From Ensifer oleiphilus (GTDB lineage: Bacteria; Pseudomonadota; Alphaproteobacteria; Rhizobiales; Rhizobiaceae): 64,000 nucleotides of DNA. Both the position numbers and the translations under genes were made by a program. The notes below the pieces were generated by a model. That model had not been told where the DNA came from and made no database searches. It saw only the letters and a list, made by a program, of their open reading frames with translations. The DNA lies in assembly GCF_013371465.1 (NCBI RefSeq), contig NZ_JABWDU010000006.1, forward strand, positions 186,001 through 250,000, in the 5' to 3' direction. Of this stretch, positions 48,138 to 56,840 are shown piece by piece. Position 1 is the first letter of the stretch; every line of letters begins with the position of its first letter.

Positions 48138-48253
48138 TTTCTTTGGTTAACCGAACGTTGCATTGAGGGCTGCGCTGGGCTCTGCAGGCGGCAACTCAAG
48201 GCTTGCACCGAGAATGGGGGAAAAGGACCGAACGAAGGCGCTCTGCGCGCGTG

Positions 48254-50563
48254 TCAGGCGATGCGCTTGCTCGTCGGCGTGGCGACCGGTTTCTGGACAC
48301 CATTGGTGCAGAATGCCTCGATGGCGGAGGCGGGCATGGGCGCTGCGAACAGAAAACCCTGTATCAGATCGGCACATTGGTAGTCATTGATCAGCTGCAG
48401 CTGATCCGCCGTCTCGACACCTTCGACGACGATCTTCAGGCCCAGAGCACGACCGAGGTTGGCCGTGCCGCGCAGCAGCTTGAAGCGGCGCGAATCCTCG
48501 CGAATGTTGCGCACGAACGAACGATCGATCTTGATGATGTTGACCGGCAGCACGTCGAGGTAGCTGAGGCTGGAATAGCCGGTGCCGAAATCGTCGATGG
48601 CGATGGTTATGCCGCTGTCGCGCAGCTCGCCAAGAATGGCCTGCACTTTCGCCGGTTCATCCATCAGGCAGCTTTCGGTGACCTCAAGATGCAGACGCGA
48701 GGCATCGAGACCGGTCGCCTGAAGCGTGTCTGCCACCACGGTGACGATGTCATTGCTGCGCAGATCGAGCACGGAAAGGTTGACGGAAACGGAAACGTGG
48801 CTCGGCCAGCTCATGCAGTCTCGGCAAGCCTGCTCCAGCGCGAAGCGCGTGATCTCCGTGACGAGGCCCAGCTCCTCGGCAAGCTGGATGAAGACGTTCG
48901 GCGGCACTGGCCCGCGCTCGGGATGTGTCCAGCGCGCCAGAGCCTCGCAGCATTCGAGGCGCGCGCCGTTCGGCGTGAACATCGGCTGGTAGGAAAGCGT
49001 CAACGCACCGGCATTGATCGCGTCGCGCAGGTCACTCTTCAGCTTCTGCCGGTCGAGATAGCGCGCATCCATCTCGTCTTCGAATACGGTGCAACCACCC
49101 TTGTTGCGCGCCTTGGTTTCCGACAGGGCCAGATCAGCCTTGATCTGCAGCTCTTCCAGCCGGAAGGCGCTGCTCGGCACCAGAACGACGCCGGCGCTCA
49201 TCGTCATGTTGAAGGTGAAGCCACCAGCCAGATAGGCGCCACGCATTCCCGCATGGACCGCGCGCATCTCGTCTTCGAGATCAGGCGAATGCATCCGGTT
49301 CGGGAAGAAGACAACGAACTCGTCGCCCATCAGCCGGGCGGCGATCGCCGTATTGCCAACCAATGTCTTCAACCGCCCGGCTATCGCCTGCAGCAACCGG
49401 TCGCCGACGATGTGGCCGCGCATATCGTTGACATGCTTGAACTCGGCGACGTCAAGCACCATCAGGCCGACTTCGACGTCGCCCTTTCCTTCGAGCGCCA
49501 CGGCGTTATGCGCAAGTTCGGCGAAGTAGTCGCGGCTCGGCAGACCGGTCAGCGTGTCGAAGCGAACCATCTGCAGGATCTGCCTGTCGGCCTGCACGCG
49601 CGCGGTCACGTCCTCGAAAATCAGCACGACCTCACCGTTTTCGTGCCGACCGGCGGAAAACTCGAGAAAGAGGTCATTGGTAACCGGCACCAGAACCTGG
49701 GTCTTCTTGCCCTTGATCAACAGGTCGAGCTGCCGCGATATCGCGCGCGTCTCTTCGACGCTCAGCGACATGCGGCGCACACCGCGACGCACGACGTCGT
49801 CCAGCAACCGATCCCTGAGATCAGCCTTGTCGCCGAGCATCAGCAACGCGCAGGCGCGCTCATTGGCAACCACGATCCGGTTGTCGCGGTCGAGCATAAG
49901 CAGCCCGTGCGTCATGTTGTTGAGCGCGGCATCGAACTGGCCGGCAATCGTGGCGATCTCGCGGGCGGCCAGCACGTTTTCATAGAGAAACGCGCGCACA
50001 TTGTTGGCCATCATCCAGGTCGAGAAGATGAAGGGCAGGATCAGAACCGCGAGGATCAGCATGAAGGGATCCTGCAGCGTGATCAGCCCGATCACGATCG
50101 GCAGGCAGGCGGACGAGGACAGAAGCAGCACCGCGCGTTCGGAGCCGTAGTTTCGCCCGACCAGCGAGATCATCGAGGCGAGCGTCACGGAGATGCAGGC
50201 AAGCTCCGAGAAAGAATCCTGACTGACGGCAATCGCATAGCCGCAGGCAATCCCGCAGGTGAGTGTCACGCTGACACCGCCGAGAATGTAGCGGTTCTCC
50301 CATTTCCTAACCGTCGCCCGGTCGGCGTTGGAGAAATCCTGGCGATCGAAGCGCGCCATGTCGAGGTTGCGCAAGACCCAGAGCACGACGATGGCTGCAG
50401 TGCAGATGAGATAGAGCGGATCGGAAGTCTTGAGATAGACGAGCGCGAAAGTCACGACATGCGACAGCATGCCGATCAGCAGAGTCCTGCGATGTTCGTA
50501 GAGCGAGCTCACAGACGACAGATAGACATCCGTCGGTAGAGCGCCCCGTTCATTGCGCGTCAT
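48254..50563 (-). CDS. Membrane GGDEF-EAL protein, probable c-di-GMP phosphodiesterase
   Basis: This 769-residue protein has an N-terminal membrane region (residues 1-190, some six helices, e.g. LIGMLSHVVTFALVYL and LACISVTLASMISLVG), a PAS-like segment near 200-310, a GGDEF domain (FDTLTGLPSRDYFAELAHN) whose signature is degenerate (RLMGDEF), then an EAL domain with ECCEALARW, LEVTES, IAIDDFGTGYSSLSYL, IKIDRSFV and VVEGVET. The catalytic EAL residues are present, while the GGDEF loop lacks its first glycine and an RxxD site, so degradation of c-di-GMP is the more likely activity. It lies upstream of the FeeM-like gene on the same strand, 228 bases apart. Confidence 0.9.
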   Translation of the reverse strand: MTRNERGALPTDVYLSSVSSLYEHRRTLLIGMLSHVVTFALVYLKTSDPLYLICTAAIVVLWVLRNLDMARFDRQDFSNADRATVRKWENRYILGGVSVTLTCGIACGYAIAVSQDSFSELACISVTLASMISLVGRNYGSERAVLLLSSSACLPIVIGLITLQDPFMLILAVLILPFIFSTWMMANNVRAFLYENVLAAREIATIAGQFDAALNNMTHGLLMLDRDNRIVVANERACALLMLGDKADLRDRLLDDVVRRGVRRMSLSVEETRAISRQLDLLIKGKKTQVLVPVTNDLFLEFSAGRHENGEVVLIFEDVTARVQADRQILQMVRFDTLTGLPSRDYFAELAHNAVALEGKGDVEVGLMVLDVAEFKHVNDMRGHIVGDRLLQAIAGRLKTLVGNTAIAARLMGDEFVVFFPNRMHSPDLEDEMRAVHAGMRGAYLAGGFTFNMTMSAGVVLVPSSAFRLEELQIKADLALSETKARNKGGCTVFEDEMDARYLDRQKLKSDLRDAINAGALTLSYQPMFTPNGARLECCEALARWTHPERGPVPPNVFIQLAEELGLVTEITRFALEQACRDCMSWPSHVSVSVNLSVLDLRSNDIVTVVADTLQATGLDASRLHLEVTESCLMDEPAKVQAILGELRDSGITIAIDDFGTGYSSLSYLDVLPVNIIKIDRSFVRNIREDSRRFKLLRGTANLGRALGLKIVVEGVETADQLQLINDYQCADLIQGFLFAAPMPASAIEAFCTNGVQKPVATPTSKRIA

Positions 50564-50982
50564 GAACCCATAGCTCCGGTTTTCCGGATTTTTAGAGACG
50601 ATGGTTTAACGAAAGATTTCGTGAAATCACCGGCTCTACGCCTTGTATTGCAACATTTTAACAGCGCCCAGCGGGAGTTTTTCCGGAACTCAACCTAGTA
50701 TTGCGAAAACCAACGAATGATAGATGCGCCTACAACCATGCATAGACAAAACCGCATTATACCTTCTGACATTGTATTTAAGGCAATTCTGCTTGGCAAA
50801 CATCATATCCACCGATTCACTCAGGATGTGGTTACCCAAAGCTGAAGAAAAGACATCGATTCCTGCCGGCTGACCGCGGGCCTGGCACCGGCCCACGTCA
50901 CCACCGGATCATGCACCTTCCCAGTTGACTTTCGGCCGTATCTGGCGGCAAGGCTTTGCTAAGCGAGATACGGAGCCTGATG
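50564..50982. other. Gene-less, relatively AT-rich intergenic region
   Basis: These roughly 420 bases between the divergent GGDEF-EAL gene and the amidotransferase gene contain no convincing ORF; the 68-codon frame at 50690-50896 lacks a ribosome site and coding character. GATTTC-GT-GAAATC near 50614 is a short palindrome. The lower GC than the surroundings could mark promoters or an sRNA; nothing specific was recognised. Confidence 0.4.
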
Positions 50983-51741
50983 ATGTCGAAACCTGTCGTT
51001 GCCATCCCCTGCGATTTCCGCGAATTCGACGGCAATGTCTGGCATGTCGTTGCCAATCAATATGTCCGCGCCGCGGTTGAAGGCGCCGGCGTCATGCCCT
51101 TCCTCATTCCAGCGCTCGAGACGGGCAACGATATCGACGAGATCCTCGATCGTGTTGACGGCGTGCTGGCAAGCGGCGCCCGCTCCAACGTTCATCCCTC
51201 GCTCTATGGCCGCGAGGCAAAAGACACCGACGGCCCCTTCGATCCCGGCCGCGATGCTACCAGCCTGCCCTTGATCCGGCGCGCGCTCGAGCGCGGCGTG
51301 CCGCTCTTTGCCATCTGCCGCGGTATCCAGGAGCTCAACGTCGCGCTTGGCGGTACGCTTGCAACGGAAATCCAGGAGCAGCCCGGTGTCTGGGACCACC
51401 GCAAGCCCGACGTCTCCGAGCTGGATGTCGCCTACGGCATCCGCCAGGACGTCGTGGTCAAGGAGGGCAGCTGTCTCGCGCCGGTGCTGGGTGTCGGCCG
51501 CGTGCGCGTCAACTCCCTGCATCGCCAGGCCATCGGCGCCGCCGCCCCGCGTCTCGCCGTCGAAGCGGTTGCCGACGACGGCACGATCGAAGCGGTCTCG
51601 GTGATCGGCGCCAAGGCTTTCGCGGTCGGCGTTCAATGGCATCCGGAATACTGGGTGCGCACGGACGCTCCGTCGGCGAGCCTGTTCAGGGCTTTCGGCG
51701 ATGCCGTCCGCGCCTATGCCGCGCGCCGCATGGCGGCCTAA
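50983..51741 (+). CDS. Class I glutamine amidotransferase-like hydrolase (peptidase C26, PuuD family)
   Basis: This 252-residue protein begins MSKPVVAIPCDFREFDGNVWHVVANQY. The nucleophile Cys is in LFAICRGIQELNVALGG and the His-Glu of the triad in VGVQWHPEYWVRTDAP. It resembles gamma-glutamyl-GABA hydrolase PuuD of the putrescine pathway, but no other puu genes are adjacent, so the gamma-glutamyl substrate is open. Starts 50980 and 50983 are adjacent ATGs after a GGAG site; the second has better spacing. Its end overlaps the convergent dehydrogenase gene by four bases. Confidence 0.85.
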   Translation: MSKPVVAIPCDFREFDGNVWHVVANQYVRAAVEGAGVMPFLIPALETGNDIDEILDRVDGVLASGARSNVHPSLYGREAKDTDGPFDPGRDATSLPLIRRALERGVPLFAICRGIQELNVALGGTLATEIQEQPGVWDHRKPDVSELDVAYGIRQDVVVKEGSCLAPVLGVGRVRVNSLHRQAIGAAAPRLAVEAVADDGTIEAVSVIGAKAFAVGVQWHPEYWVRTDAPSASLFRAFGDAVRAYAARRMAA

Positions 51742-52706
51742 CGCTTACGTCGCTCGAAAGGCGTTTCCGGCACCGGCGTCAGCGCCTTGCCGGTCGAAAA
51801 CCAGGCCTTGAGGTTGTCGACCACCAGATCCGCCATGGCGTTGCGGGTGACGACCGAAGCCGAGGCCACATGCGGCAACAGTGAAACGTTCGGCAGCGCC
51901 AGAAGTGCGTCGGGCACATGCGGTTCGTCGTCGAAAACGTCGAGCCCCGCCCCGGCAATGACGCCGTTCTGAAGCGCCGAGACCAGCGCTTCCTCGTCCA
52001 CGGTCGAGCCGCGGCCGACATTGATGAGAACGCCATTCTTCCCCAGCGCCGAAAGCACCCCGGCATTCACCGTCTTTCGCGTCGCCTCGGTGCCGGGAAC
52101 GATAATGACAAGCGTATCGACGGCCTCGGCAAGCCCTTCGAGCGTCGGGTGATAGGCGTAGCCAAGGCCCTCGCGCTGCGTGCGCGTATGGTAGGCGACC
52201 GACACACCGAAGGCTTCGAGCCGCTTGGCAATGGCAAGCCCGATGCGGCCGAGGCCGTAGAGCCCGACAGTGCGGCCCCGAAGCGACAAGGGCGACAGCG
52301 GGAATGCCCCCTCGCGCACCCAGCGCCCCTGACGCAACCATTCCTCCGCCTGCGGCAGAAGGCGCAGCGTATTGATCAGCAGGCCGACAGCGGTGTCGGC
52401 GACCTCTTCGCTGAGCACGTCTGGCGTGTTGGTAACGGCGATGCCCTTGGCGGCAGCGTGTTTTACGTCGACCCCGTCATAGCCGACGCCGAAATTGGCG
52501 ACGATTTCGAGGCCGGGCAGTGCGTCCATCAGGCCGGCAGGAATGCGCCCGGAAACGGCGATACCCTTGATATCGGCCATATCGGCCGTGACGAGACCGG
52601 CGTCCGGGCGCTCCAGTCGCACGATTTCAAACATCTCGGGCAGCCGCTGAAGCACCCGCTCGTTGATTTTTCCGGGCACGAGGATGCGGGGAAGGTTCGC
52701 GGACAT
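51738..52706 (-). CDS. D-isomer-specific 2-hydroxyacid dehydrogenase
   Basis: This 322-residue NAD(P)-dependent enzyme begins MSANLPRILVPGKINERVLQRLPEMFEI. It has the Rossmann loop LRGRTVGLYGLGRIGLAIAKRLEAFG near residue 143, the catalytic Arg in LINVGRGSTVDEEAL, Glu in FDDEPHVPDALL and His in LLPHVASAS. It resembles the glyoxylate/hydroxypyruvate reductase group. The ATG at 52706 follows AGGAGTGCCC; a GTG two codons upstream is rejected. It follows the LacI-type gene by 26 bases and is probably cotranscribed. Confidence 0.9.
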   Translation of the reverse strand: MSANLPRILVPGKINERVLQRLPEMFEIVRLERPDAGLVTADMADIKGIAVSGRIPAGLMDALPGLEIVANFGVGYDGVDVKHAAAKGIAVTNTPDVLSEEVADTAVGLLINTLRLLPQAEEWLRQGRWVREGAFPLSPLSLRGRTVGLYGLGRIGLAIAKRLEAFGVSVAYHTRTQREGLGYAYHPTLEGLAEAVDTLVIIVPGTEATRKTVNAGVLSALGKNGVLINVGRGSTVDEEALVSALQNGVIAGAGLDVFDDEPHVPDALLALPNVSLLPHVASASVVTRNAMADLVVDNLKAWFSTGKALTPVPETPFERRKR

Positions 52707-52732
52707 GGGCACTCCTGGTCTTTGGGATTTCG

Positions 52733-53755
52733 TCAGGCGGGGACGCGCAACGGTCCGGTGGACTGGCGGATGCGCATTTCCGGCTTGATCAGGTGGATGC
52801 CATCAGGCTCGTGGCTGCCGGACAACTTGTCGAGAAGCGCGCGGGCAGCACTCCGGCCGACATCGGCCTGGCCGTTCCAGACGGTGGTCAAAGCCGGCGT
52901 CGCGATCGACGCCTCCTCAAGATCGTCATAGCCGGTGACGGAGATATCGACGCCGGGGACAAGCCCCGCACGCGCGATGCCGTTCATCATGCCGATCGCC
53001 ACCAGATCGTTCCAGCAGACGACCGCGGTCGGCTTCTGCGGCAGCGACAAGAGATGCACCGCCGCCTCGAAGCCACCCTGCTTGGAGCGCGGGCCGGGAA
53101 TTCGCAGCTCCGGATCCACCTCGATATTGGCCTTGCGCAGCGCGTTGACGTAGCCTTGATAGCGGTCACGACCGGTCGACGTCTGGTCGGTGCCGCCGAC
53201 CATGGCGATACAGCGGTGCCCAAGGCCGATCAGATGGTTGGTCGCCAGCGAGATGCCATAGGCATCGTCGCCGCGGAAGATCGGCACGTCGAGCCCCTCG
53301 ATCGAGCGGGCGATCAGGATCGCCGGCATGCCATTGTCCTCGGCAAGCTGGATATCCTCCGGCGGGGTGCCGATGGCCGGCGACATGATGACGCCGTCGC
53401 CGCCGAGCTGCAGCAGCGTCTCGATGAAATCGCGCTGCTTGTCGACCGAGTCGTAATGGTTGGAAAGAATGAAGGTCTGCTTGTCGCGGTCGAGTTCCGC
53501 TTCGATCGCCTTCAGGATTTCCCCGTAGAACGGGTTCATGATGTCGTGCACGACGACACCGATAATGCCGGAGCGCGAGGTCCTGAGGCTGGCGGCGCGG
53601 CGGTTGTAGATGTAGCCGAGCGCGCGGGCCTGCTCCTTGATCTTGTCGCGGGTGAGGGTCGCCACCAGGGGACTGTCACGCAATGCCAGAGATACCGTCG
53701 CCGTCGAAAGACCGAGTGTTTCCGCGATCGTCGAAAGCTTGACCTTTTGCGCCAC
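52733..53755 (-). CDS. LacI-family transcriptional regulator
   Basis: This 340-residue repressor begins MAQKVKLSTIAETLGLSTATVSLALRDSPLV, with a typical LacI helix-turn-helix and hinge (RDKIKEQARALGYIYNRRAASLRTSRSGIIGVVV). The rest is a periplasmic-binding-protein-like effector domain (NPFYGEILKAIEAEL, SVTGYDDLEEASIATPALTTV). It lies just upstream of the 2-hydroxyacid dehydrogenase and has a perfect AT-rich palindrome 48 bases upstream. It probably represses itself and the dehydrogenase in response to a sugar or sugar acid not identifiable here. Confidence 0.93.
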   Translation of the reverse strand: MAQKVKLSTIAETLGLSTATVSLALRDSPLVATLTRDKIKEQARALGYIYNRRAASLRTSRSGIIGVVVHDIMNPFYGEILKAIEAELDRDKQTFILSNHYDSVDKQRDFIETLLQLGGDGVIMSPAIGTPPEDIQLAEDNGMPAILIARSIEGLDVPIFRGDDAYGISLATNHLIGLGHRCIAMVGGTDQTSTGRDRYQGYVNALRKANIEVDPELRIPGPRSKQGGFEAAVHLLSLPQKPTAVVCWNDLVAIGMMNGIARAGLVPGVDISVTGYDDLEEASIATPALTTVWNGQADVGRSAARALLDKLSGSHEPDGIHLIKPEMRIRQSTGPLRVPA

Positions 53756-53802
53756 GATGCCCCCTGCTTAAGCCTAGTTGCCTACCCTCAAATTTAAATC
53801 CT

Positions 53803-53819
53803 ATTTAAACTGTTTAAAT
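53803..53819. promoter_or_regulatory. Candidate LacI-type operator
   Basis: ATTTAAAC-T-GTTTAAAT is a perfect 17-base palindrome, with a related AATTTAAAT segment at 53791-53799. It lacks the central CG of classic LacI-family operators, but its position upstream of the regulator suits autoregulation. Confidence 0.55.
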
Positions 53820-53848
53820 CGCCGCCGCAATACGCCGTGAAACGAGGC

Positions 53849-54346
53849 TCAGTCTGCGGCCCGCGCCGCCTGCAGGTTGCTGTCGACGGCCCGCAAAAGC
53901 TTCATAAGCGTGCGCACCTGCTTGTCGGTCAAACCGCGCGTGGCAAGGTTTTCCGAATGTTGCCCGGCTTCGGCAATCGTCTGCAGCCGGTTACGCCCAG
54001 GCTCGGTGAGGAAGACCTTGGTCAGCCGCGCATCGTCGTCATCAGGGCGGCGCTCGAGGAAGCCCTGCGCTTCCATGCGGCCGATGGTGCGTGTCATCGT
54101 CGGCGCCTTGACCCCGAGCTTGGCCGCAAGCCCGCCCGCCGTCAGCCCGTCGGTTTCGGCAAGCGCCAGCATCACGCCGTCCTGGCCGGCATAGAGGCCA
54201 CTTTCGAGCAGGTTGCGCGACAGAACGGTACGCATGGAACGCGCCGCCTGGACAAGGATCGAGGCGAGATCGTGCGGTTCGGCGAGAAGCTCGTCCTTCT
54301 TCTTGCCGTTCTTGCTCTTCTTTTCGGCCTTGTTCTTCTTGCCCAT
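53849..54346 (-). CDS. MarR-family transcriptional regulator with lysine-rich N-terminus
   Basis: This 165-residue protein begins MGKKNKAEKKSKNGKKKDELLAEPHDLASIL. The first 20 residues are almost all Lys, Asn, Gly and Ser, an unusual tail that might aid DNA binding. The MarR core follows: YAGQDGVMLALAETDGLTAGGLAAKLGVKAPTMTRTIGRMEAQGFLERRPDDDDARLTKVFLTEPG. The start at 54346 follows GGAGGTCCA; the frame to 54418 is rejected. It is divergent from the creatininase-family gene, with an ATACAG-N14-CTGTAT inverted repeat (54386-54411) between them as a possible operator. Confidence 0.9.
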   Translation of the reverse strand: MGKKNKAEKKSKNGKKKDELLAEPHDLASILVQAARSMRTVLSRNLLESGLYAGQDGVMLALAETDGLTAGGLAAKLGVKAPTMTRTIGRMEAQGFLERRPDDDDARLTKVFLTEPGRNRLQTIAEAGQHSENLATRGLTDKQVRTLMKLLRAVDSNLQAARAAD

Positions 54347-54459
54347 TGGACCTCCTGCCGAATCCCGTCTCAGACATTTATAGCAATACAGCTTGCGATT
54401 ACGAACTGTATGACTCAAATAACATTTCTACGACAATTGACGTGAAGGATCGAAGAGAA

Positions 54460-55251
54460 ATGTCGATGCCCAAGGCCCGATGGCAGGACAATTCGACCGC
54501 TCTTCCGCAACGGGCTCGCCGCGACTGGATCGCCGTGCTGCCCCTCGGCGCCCATGAGCAGCATGGCCCGCACCTGCCCTTCGACACGGACACGCTGATT
54601 GCCGACGGGATCGTCGAACGCTCGATCGCCGCCCTGCCCGAGACCCTGCCCGCGACCTTCCTGCCGACAGAACCGGTCGGCTATTCGATCGAGCATATGG
54701 ATGTCGCCGGCACGCGCTCGCTCGGTTATGACGACGCCGTGCGCCGCTGGCTCGGCATTGCCGAAAACCTGCACGCGCTCGGCATCCGCAAGTTCGTGAT
54801 GCTGAACGCCCATGGCGGAAATTCGCCCCTGATGACCATCGTTGCGACCGAGGCACGGGTGCGTTTCGGCATGCTGGCGGTCGCGACCAGCTGGACCCGC
54901 TTCGGCCAGCCCGACGGCTGGATCGCACCGGACGACAAGGCGATCGACATTCACGGCGGCGATATCGAGACCTCGGTGATGCTGGCGCTCCATCCGGAGA
55001 AGGTGGCGATGGAAAAGGCCCGCGCCTTCCCCTCGCGCCAGAGCGACTATGCCGAACGCTTCAGACATCTGCGCGCCTATGGCCCGCATGCCTTCGGCTG
55101 GAAGATGTCCGACCTCAATCGCGAAGGCGTGGCCGGCAACGCATCCGCCGCCACCGCCGCGCGCGGCGAGCAATTGTTGGCCCACGCGGTCAACGGCGTG
55201 ATCGAACTTTTGACCGATGTCGCCGATTTCGACATGGCCGAATTCACCTGA
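54460..55251 (+). CDS. Creatininase-family amidohydrolase
   Basis: This 263-residue protein has metal ligands in VLPLGAHEQHGPHLPFDTD (Glu33, His35, Asp44 region) and the second metal site around NAHGGNSPL near residue 116 and DIHGGDIETSVMLAL. The family includes creatininase and MftE-like peptidases as well as FAPy and arylformamide hydrolases, so the substrate cannot be assigned. Sarcosine oxidase in this window makes creatine breakdown an appealing but unproven link. The start at 54460 follows AAGGATCGAAGAG; ATG 54466 is possible. Confidence 0.85.
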   Translation: MSMPKARWQDNSTALPQRARRDWIAVLPLGAHEQHGPHLPFDTDTLIADGIVERSIAALPETLPATFLPTEPVGYSIEHMDVAGTRSLGYDDAVRRWLGIAENLHALGIRKFVMLNAHGGNSPLMTIVATEARVRFGMLAVATSWTRFGQPDGWIAPDDKAIDIHGGDIETSVMLALHPEKVAMEKARAFPSRQSDYAERFRHLRAYGPHAFGWKMSDLNREGVAGNASAATAARGEQLLAHAVNGVIELLTDVADFDMAEFT

Positions 55252-55351
55252 ACAACCGGGCCGCCCGCGACGGCAAACACTTTGTTTGTGCTTTTGCGCT
55301 ATCAGCATCAACAGCAGCAAACGACGACAGGCGGCACTGAGCCGAAACACT

Positions 55352-56749
55352 ATGGCGAAGATCATCGCGCTCGGCGCCTATTTTTATCAGGCCCTAATCG
55401 CCTTCGGCCTTCTGATCATCGTCGCCCATTGGCTGGCCCCGGTCGATTACGCCGCCTATTCCCTCTTCATCTCGCTCAGCCAGTTCGGTGCGATCGCCGC
55501 CTTCGAATGGGTGCGTTACTCCTGCATGCGTTTCTACCCCGGCCAGACGGCGGAAAGCGAAGCGGCGGAGCGGCGGACGATCGTGGCCGAGGCGGCAGCC
55601 TGCGCGCTTTTCTGCCTTGTCGCCGCCGCCGTGTCGCTCGCCTTCGGCGTGACGCCGCTTGTGGCGCTGGTCGGTGGCCTCGTTGCCGTTGCTCAAGGGG
55701 GCAGCGACCTGCACCTGACCATGCTGCGCTTCCGCCAGGATTTTCGCGCCTTCTCGGTGCTGCAGGGGTCTCGCGCCACAATCCTGGCCGCAGGAACGTT
55801 GCTCGGCACGCTGGTATCGCCAACCTTCCTGTCGACGGTTATTGGCCTGCTCGCCGGCTACGCGCTCTACGCGCTGCTCGCCGCGTTACTGTCGCGCAGA
55901 TCCGCCCCCCAGCCTTCCGCCCATCTCGACATGGAGCGCGTAAAAAAACACCTCGTCTATGGCAGCGTTTCGGCAGGTGCGGCCACCGCCTCGATGTTTG
56001 CGCCGCTTGCGCTGAAGGCGATCTTCACCTCGGCCCTCGGGCCGGCCGGTGCGGCCGGTGCGCTGCTCGCACTCGACCTGCTGCAACGCCCCTTCGTGCT
56101 GATCGTCTCCGCCCTGCAGGCGATCCAGTATCCCGAAATCGTCGCCGCGCACGACAAGGCCGGGGAAACCTCGGCGCTTCGCCACCAGCTCGGGCAATAC
56201 TATGCGCTTTTGACGAGTTTCGCGCTGATGATGGCGGCCGGCATCTTTGCCGTGCTCACGCCGGCGACGTGGTTGGTGATCACCCCCGATCTGCAAGCCG
56301 GCTTCCTCGCGACGGCCCCGTTCGTCATTCTGCTTTCGCTCGTCCGTGTCCTGACCCAGATCATGCTGCCGACGCCGCTGCACCTGAAGCAGCGCCTGGC
56401 CGCGATCTTCGCGCTTGCCGCCATCGACTGTGCGCTCCTCAATCTGGGCGCCCTTGCCAGCGGCTTTCTGCTGGCGCCGACCGACGCCACTATGATGGCC
56501 GGCAGCGCACTCGGCGCCCTTATGGCAGCGTTGATCGGCCTGCGGCTGATGGCGATATTGCCCTTCGACTTCACCTGGCCGCCGGTCCTGCTCGGTGCCG
56601 CGGGCCTCGTCGTGACCATTGTCGCCTTCGTCCTGTCGTACCGGTCTGCTTACCTCGCCACCGCAGCCGGGATCATCGTTGGCGGAGCCTGCTGCCTGCT
56701 GGCGCTCGATCGGCTACGGATTGGCATGCGCGCTGCAAACGCAGCTTGA
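55352..56749 (+). CDS. Polysaccharide flippase-like membrane protein (Wzx/MATE-like)
   Basis: This 465-residue integral membrane protein has some 12-14 hydrophobic helices, beginning MAKIIALGAYFYQALIAFGLLIIVAHWLAPVDYAAYSLFISLSQFG. The pattern APVDYAAYSL near residue 30 and the conserved LLALDLLQRPFVLIVSALQAIQYPEI resemble oligosaccharide flippases that move undecaprenyl-linked repeat units across the inner membrane. The start at 55352 has only a weak site. It is followed by GT2 and, on the other strand, GT4 genes, which suggests a small exopolysaccharide or lipopolysaccharide locus. Confidence 0.75.
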   Translation: MAKIIALGAYFYQALIAFGLLIIVAHWLAPVDYAAYSLFISLSQFGAIAAFEWVRYSCMRFYPGQTAESEAAERRTIVAEAAACALFCLVAAAVSLAFGVTPLVALVGGLVAVAQGGSDLHLTMLRFRQDFRAFSVLQGSRATILAAGTLLGTLVSPTFLSTVIGLLAGYALYALLAALLSRRSAPQPSAHLDMERVKKHLVYGSVSAGAATASMFAPLALKAIFTSALGPAGAAGALLALDLLQRPFVLIVSALQAIQYPEIVAAHDKAGETSALRHQLGQYYALLTSFALMMAAGIFAVLTPATWLVITPDLQAGFLATAPFVILLSLVRVLTQIMLPTPLHLKQRLAAIFALAAIDCALLNLGALASGFLLAPTDATMMAGSALGALMAALIGLRLMAILPFDFTWPPVLLGAAGLVVTIVAFVLSYRSAYLATAAGIIVGGACCLLALDRLRIGMRAANAA

Positions 56750-56840
56750 ACTCGGGCGTGAAAAACGCCACCCGGGCGCGATAAGGAAAATTGAACCTCT
56801 TTCGGATTAGATCAGAGCAAAGCAAGAGGCGACGAACACC

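Noticed and set aside
48134-48150. A further TTAA pair downstream of CtrA box 3
   Set aside because: The two TTAA units are separated by nine bases, not seven, so it was not counted as a CtrA box.
48203-50539. 778-codon frame antisense to the GGDEF-EAL gene
   Set aside because: Shadow frame; the minus-strand protein has complete EAL motifs.
50690-50896. 68-codon minus-strand frame in the AT-rich gap
   Set aside because: No ribosome site, no hydrophobic pattern or family resemblance; the region reads as non-coding.
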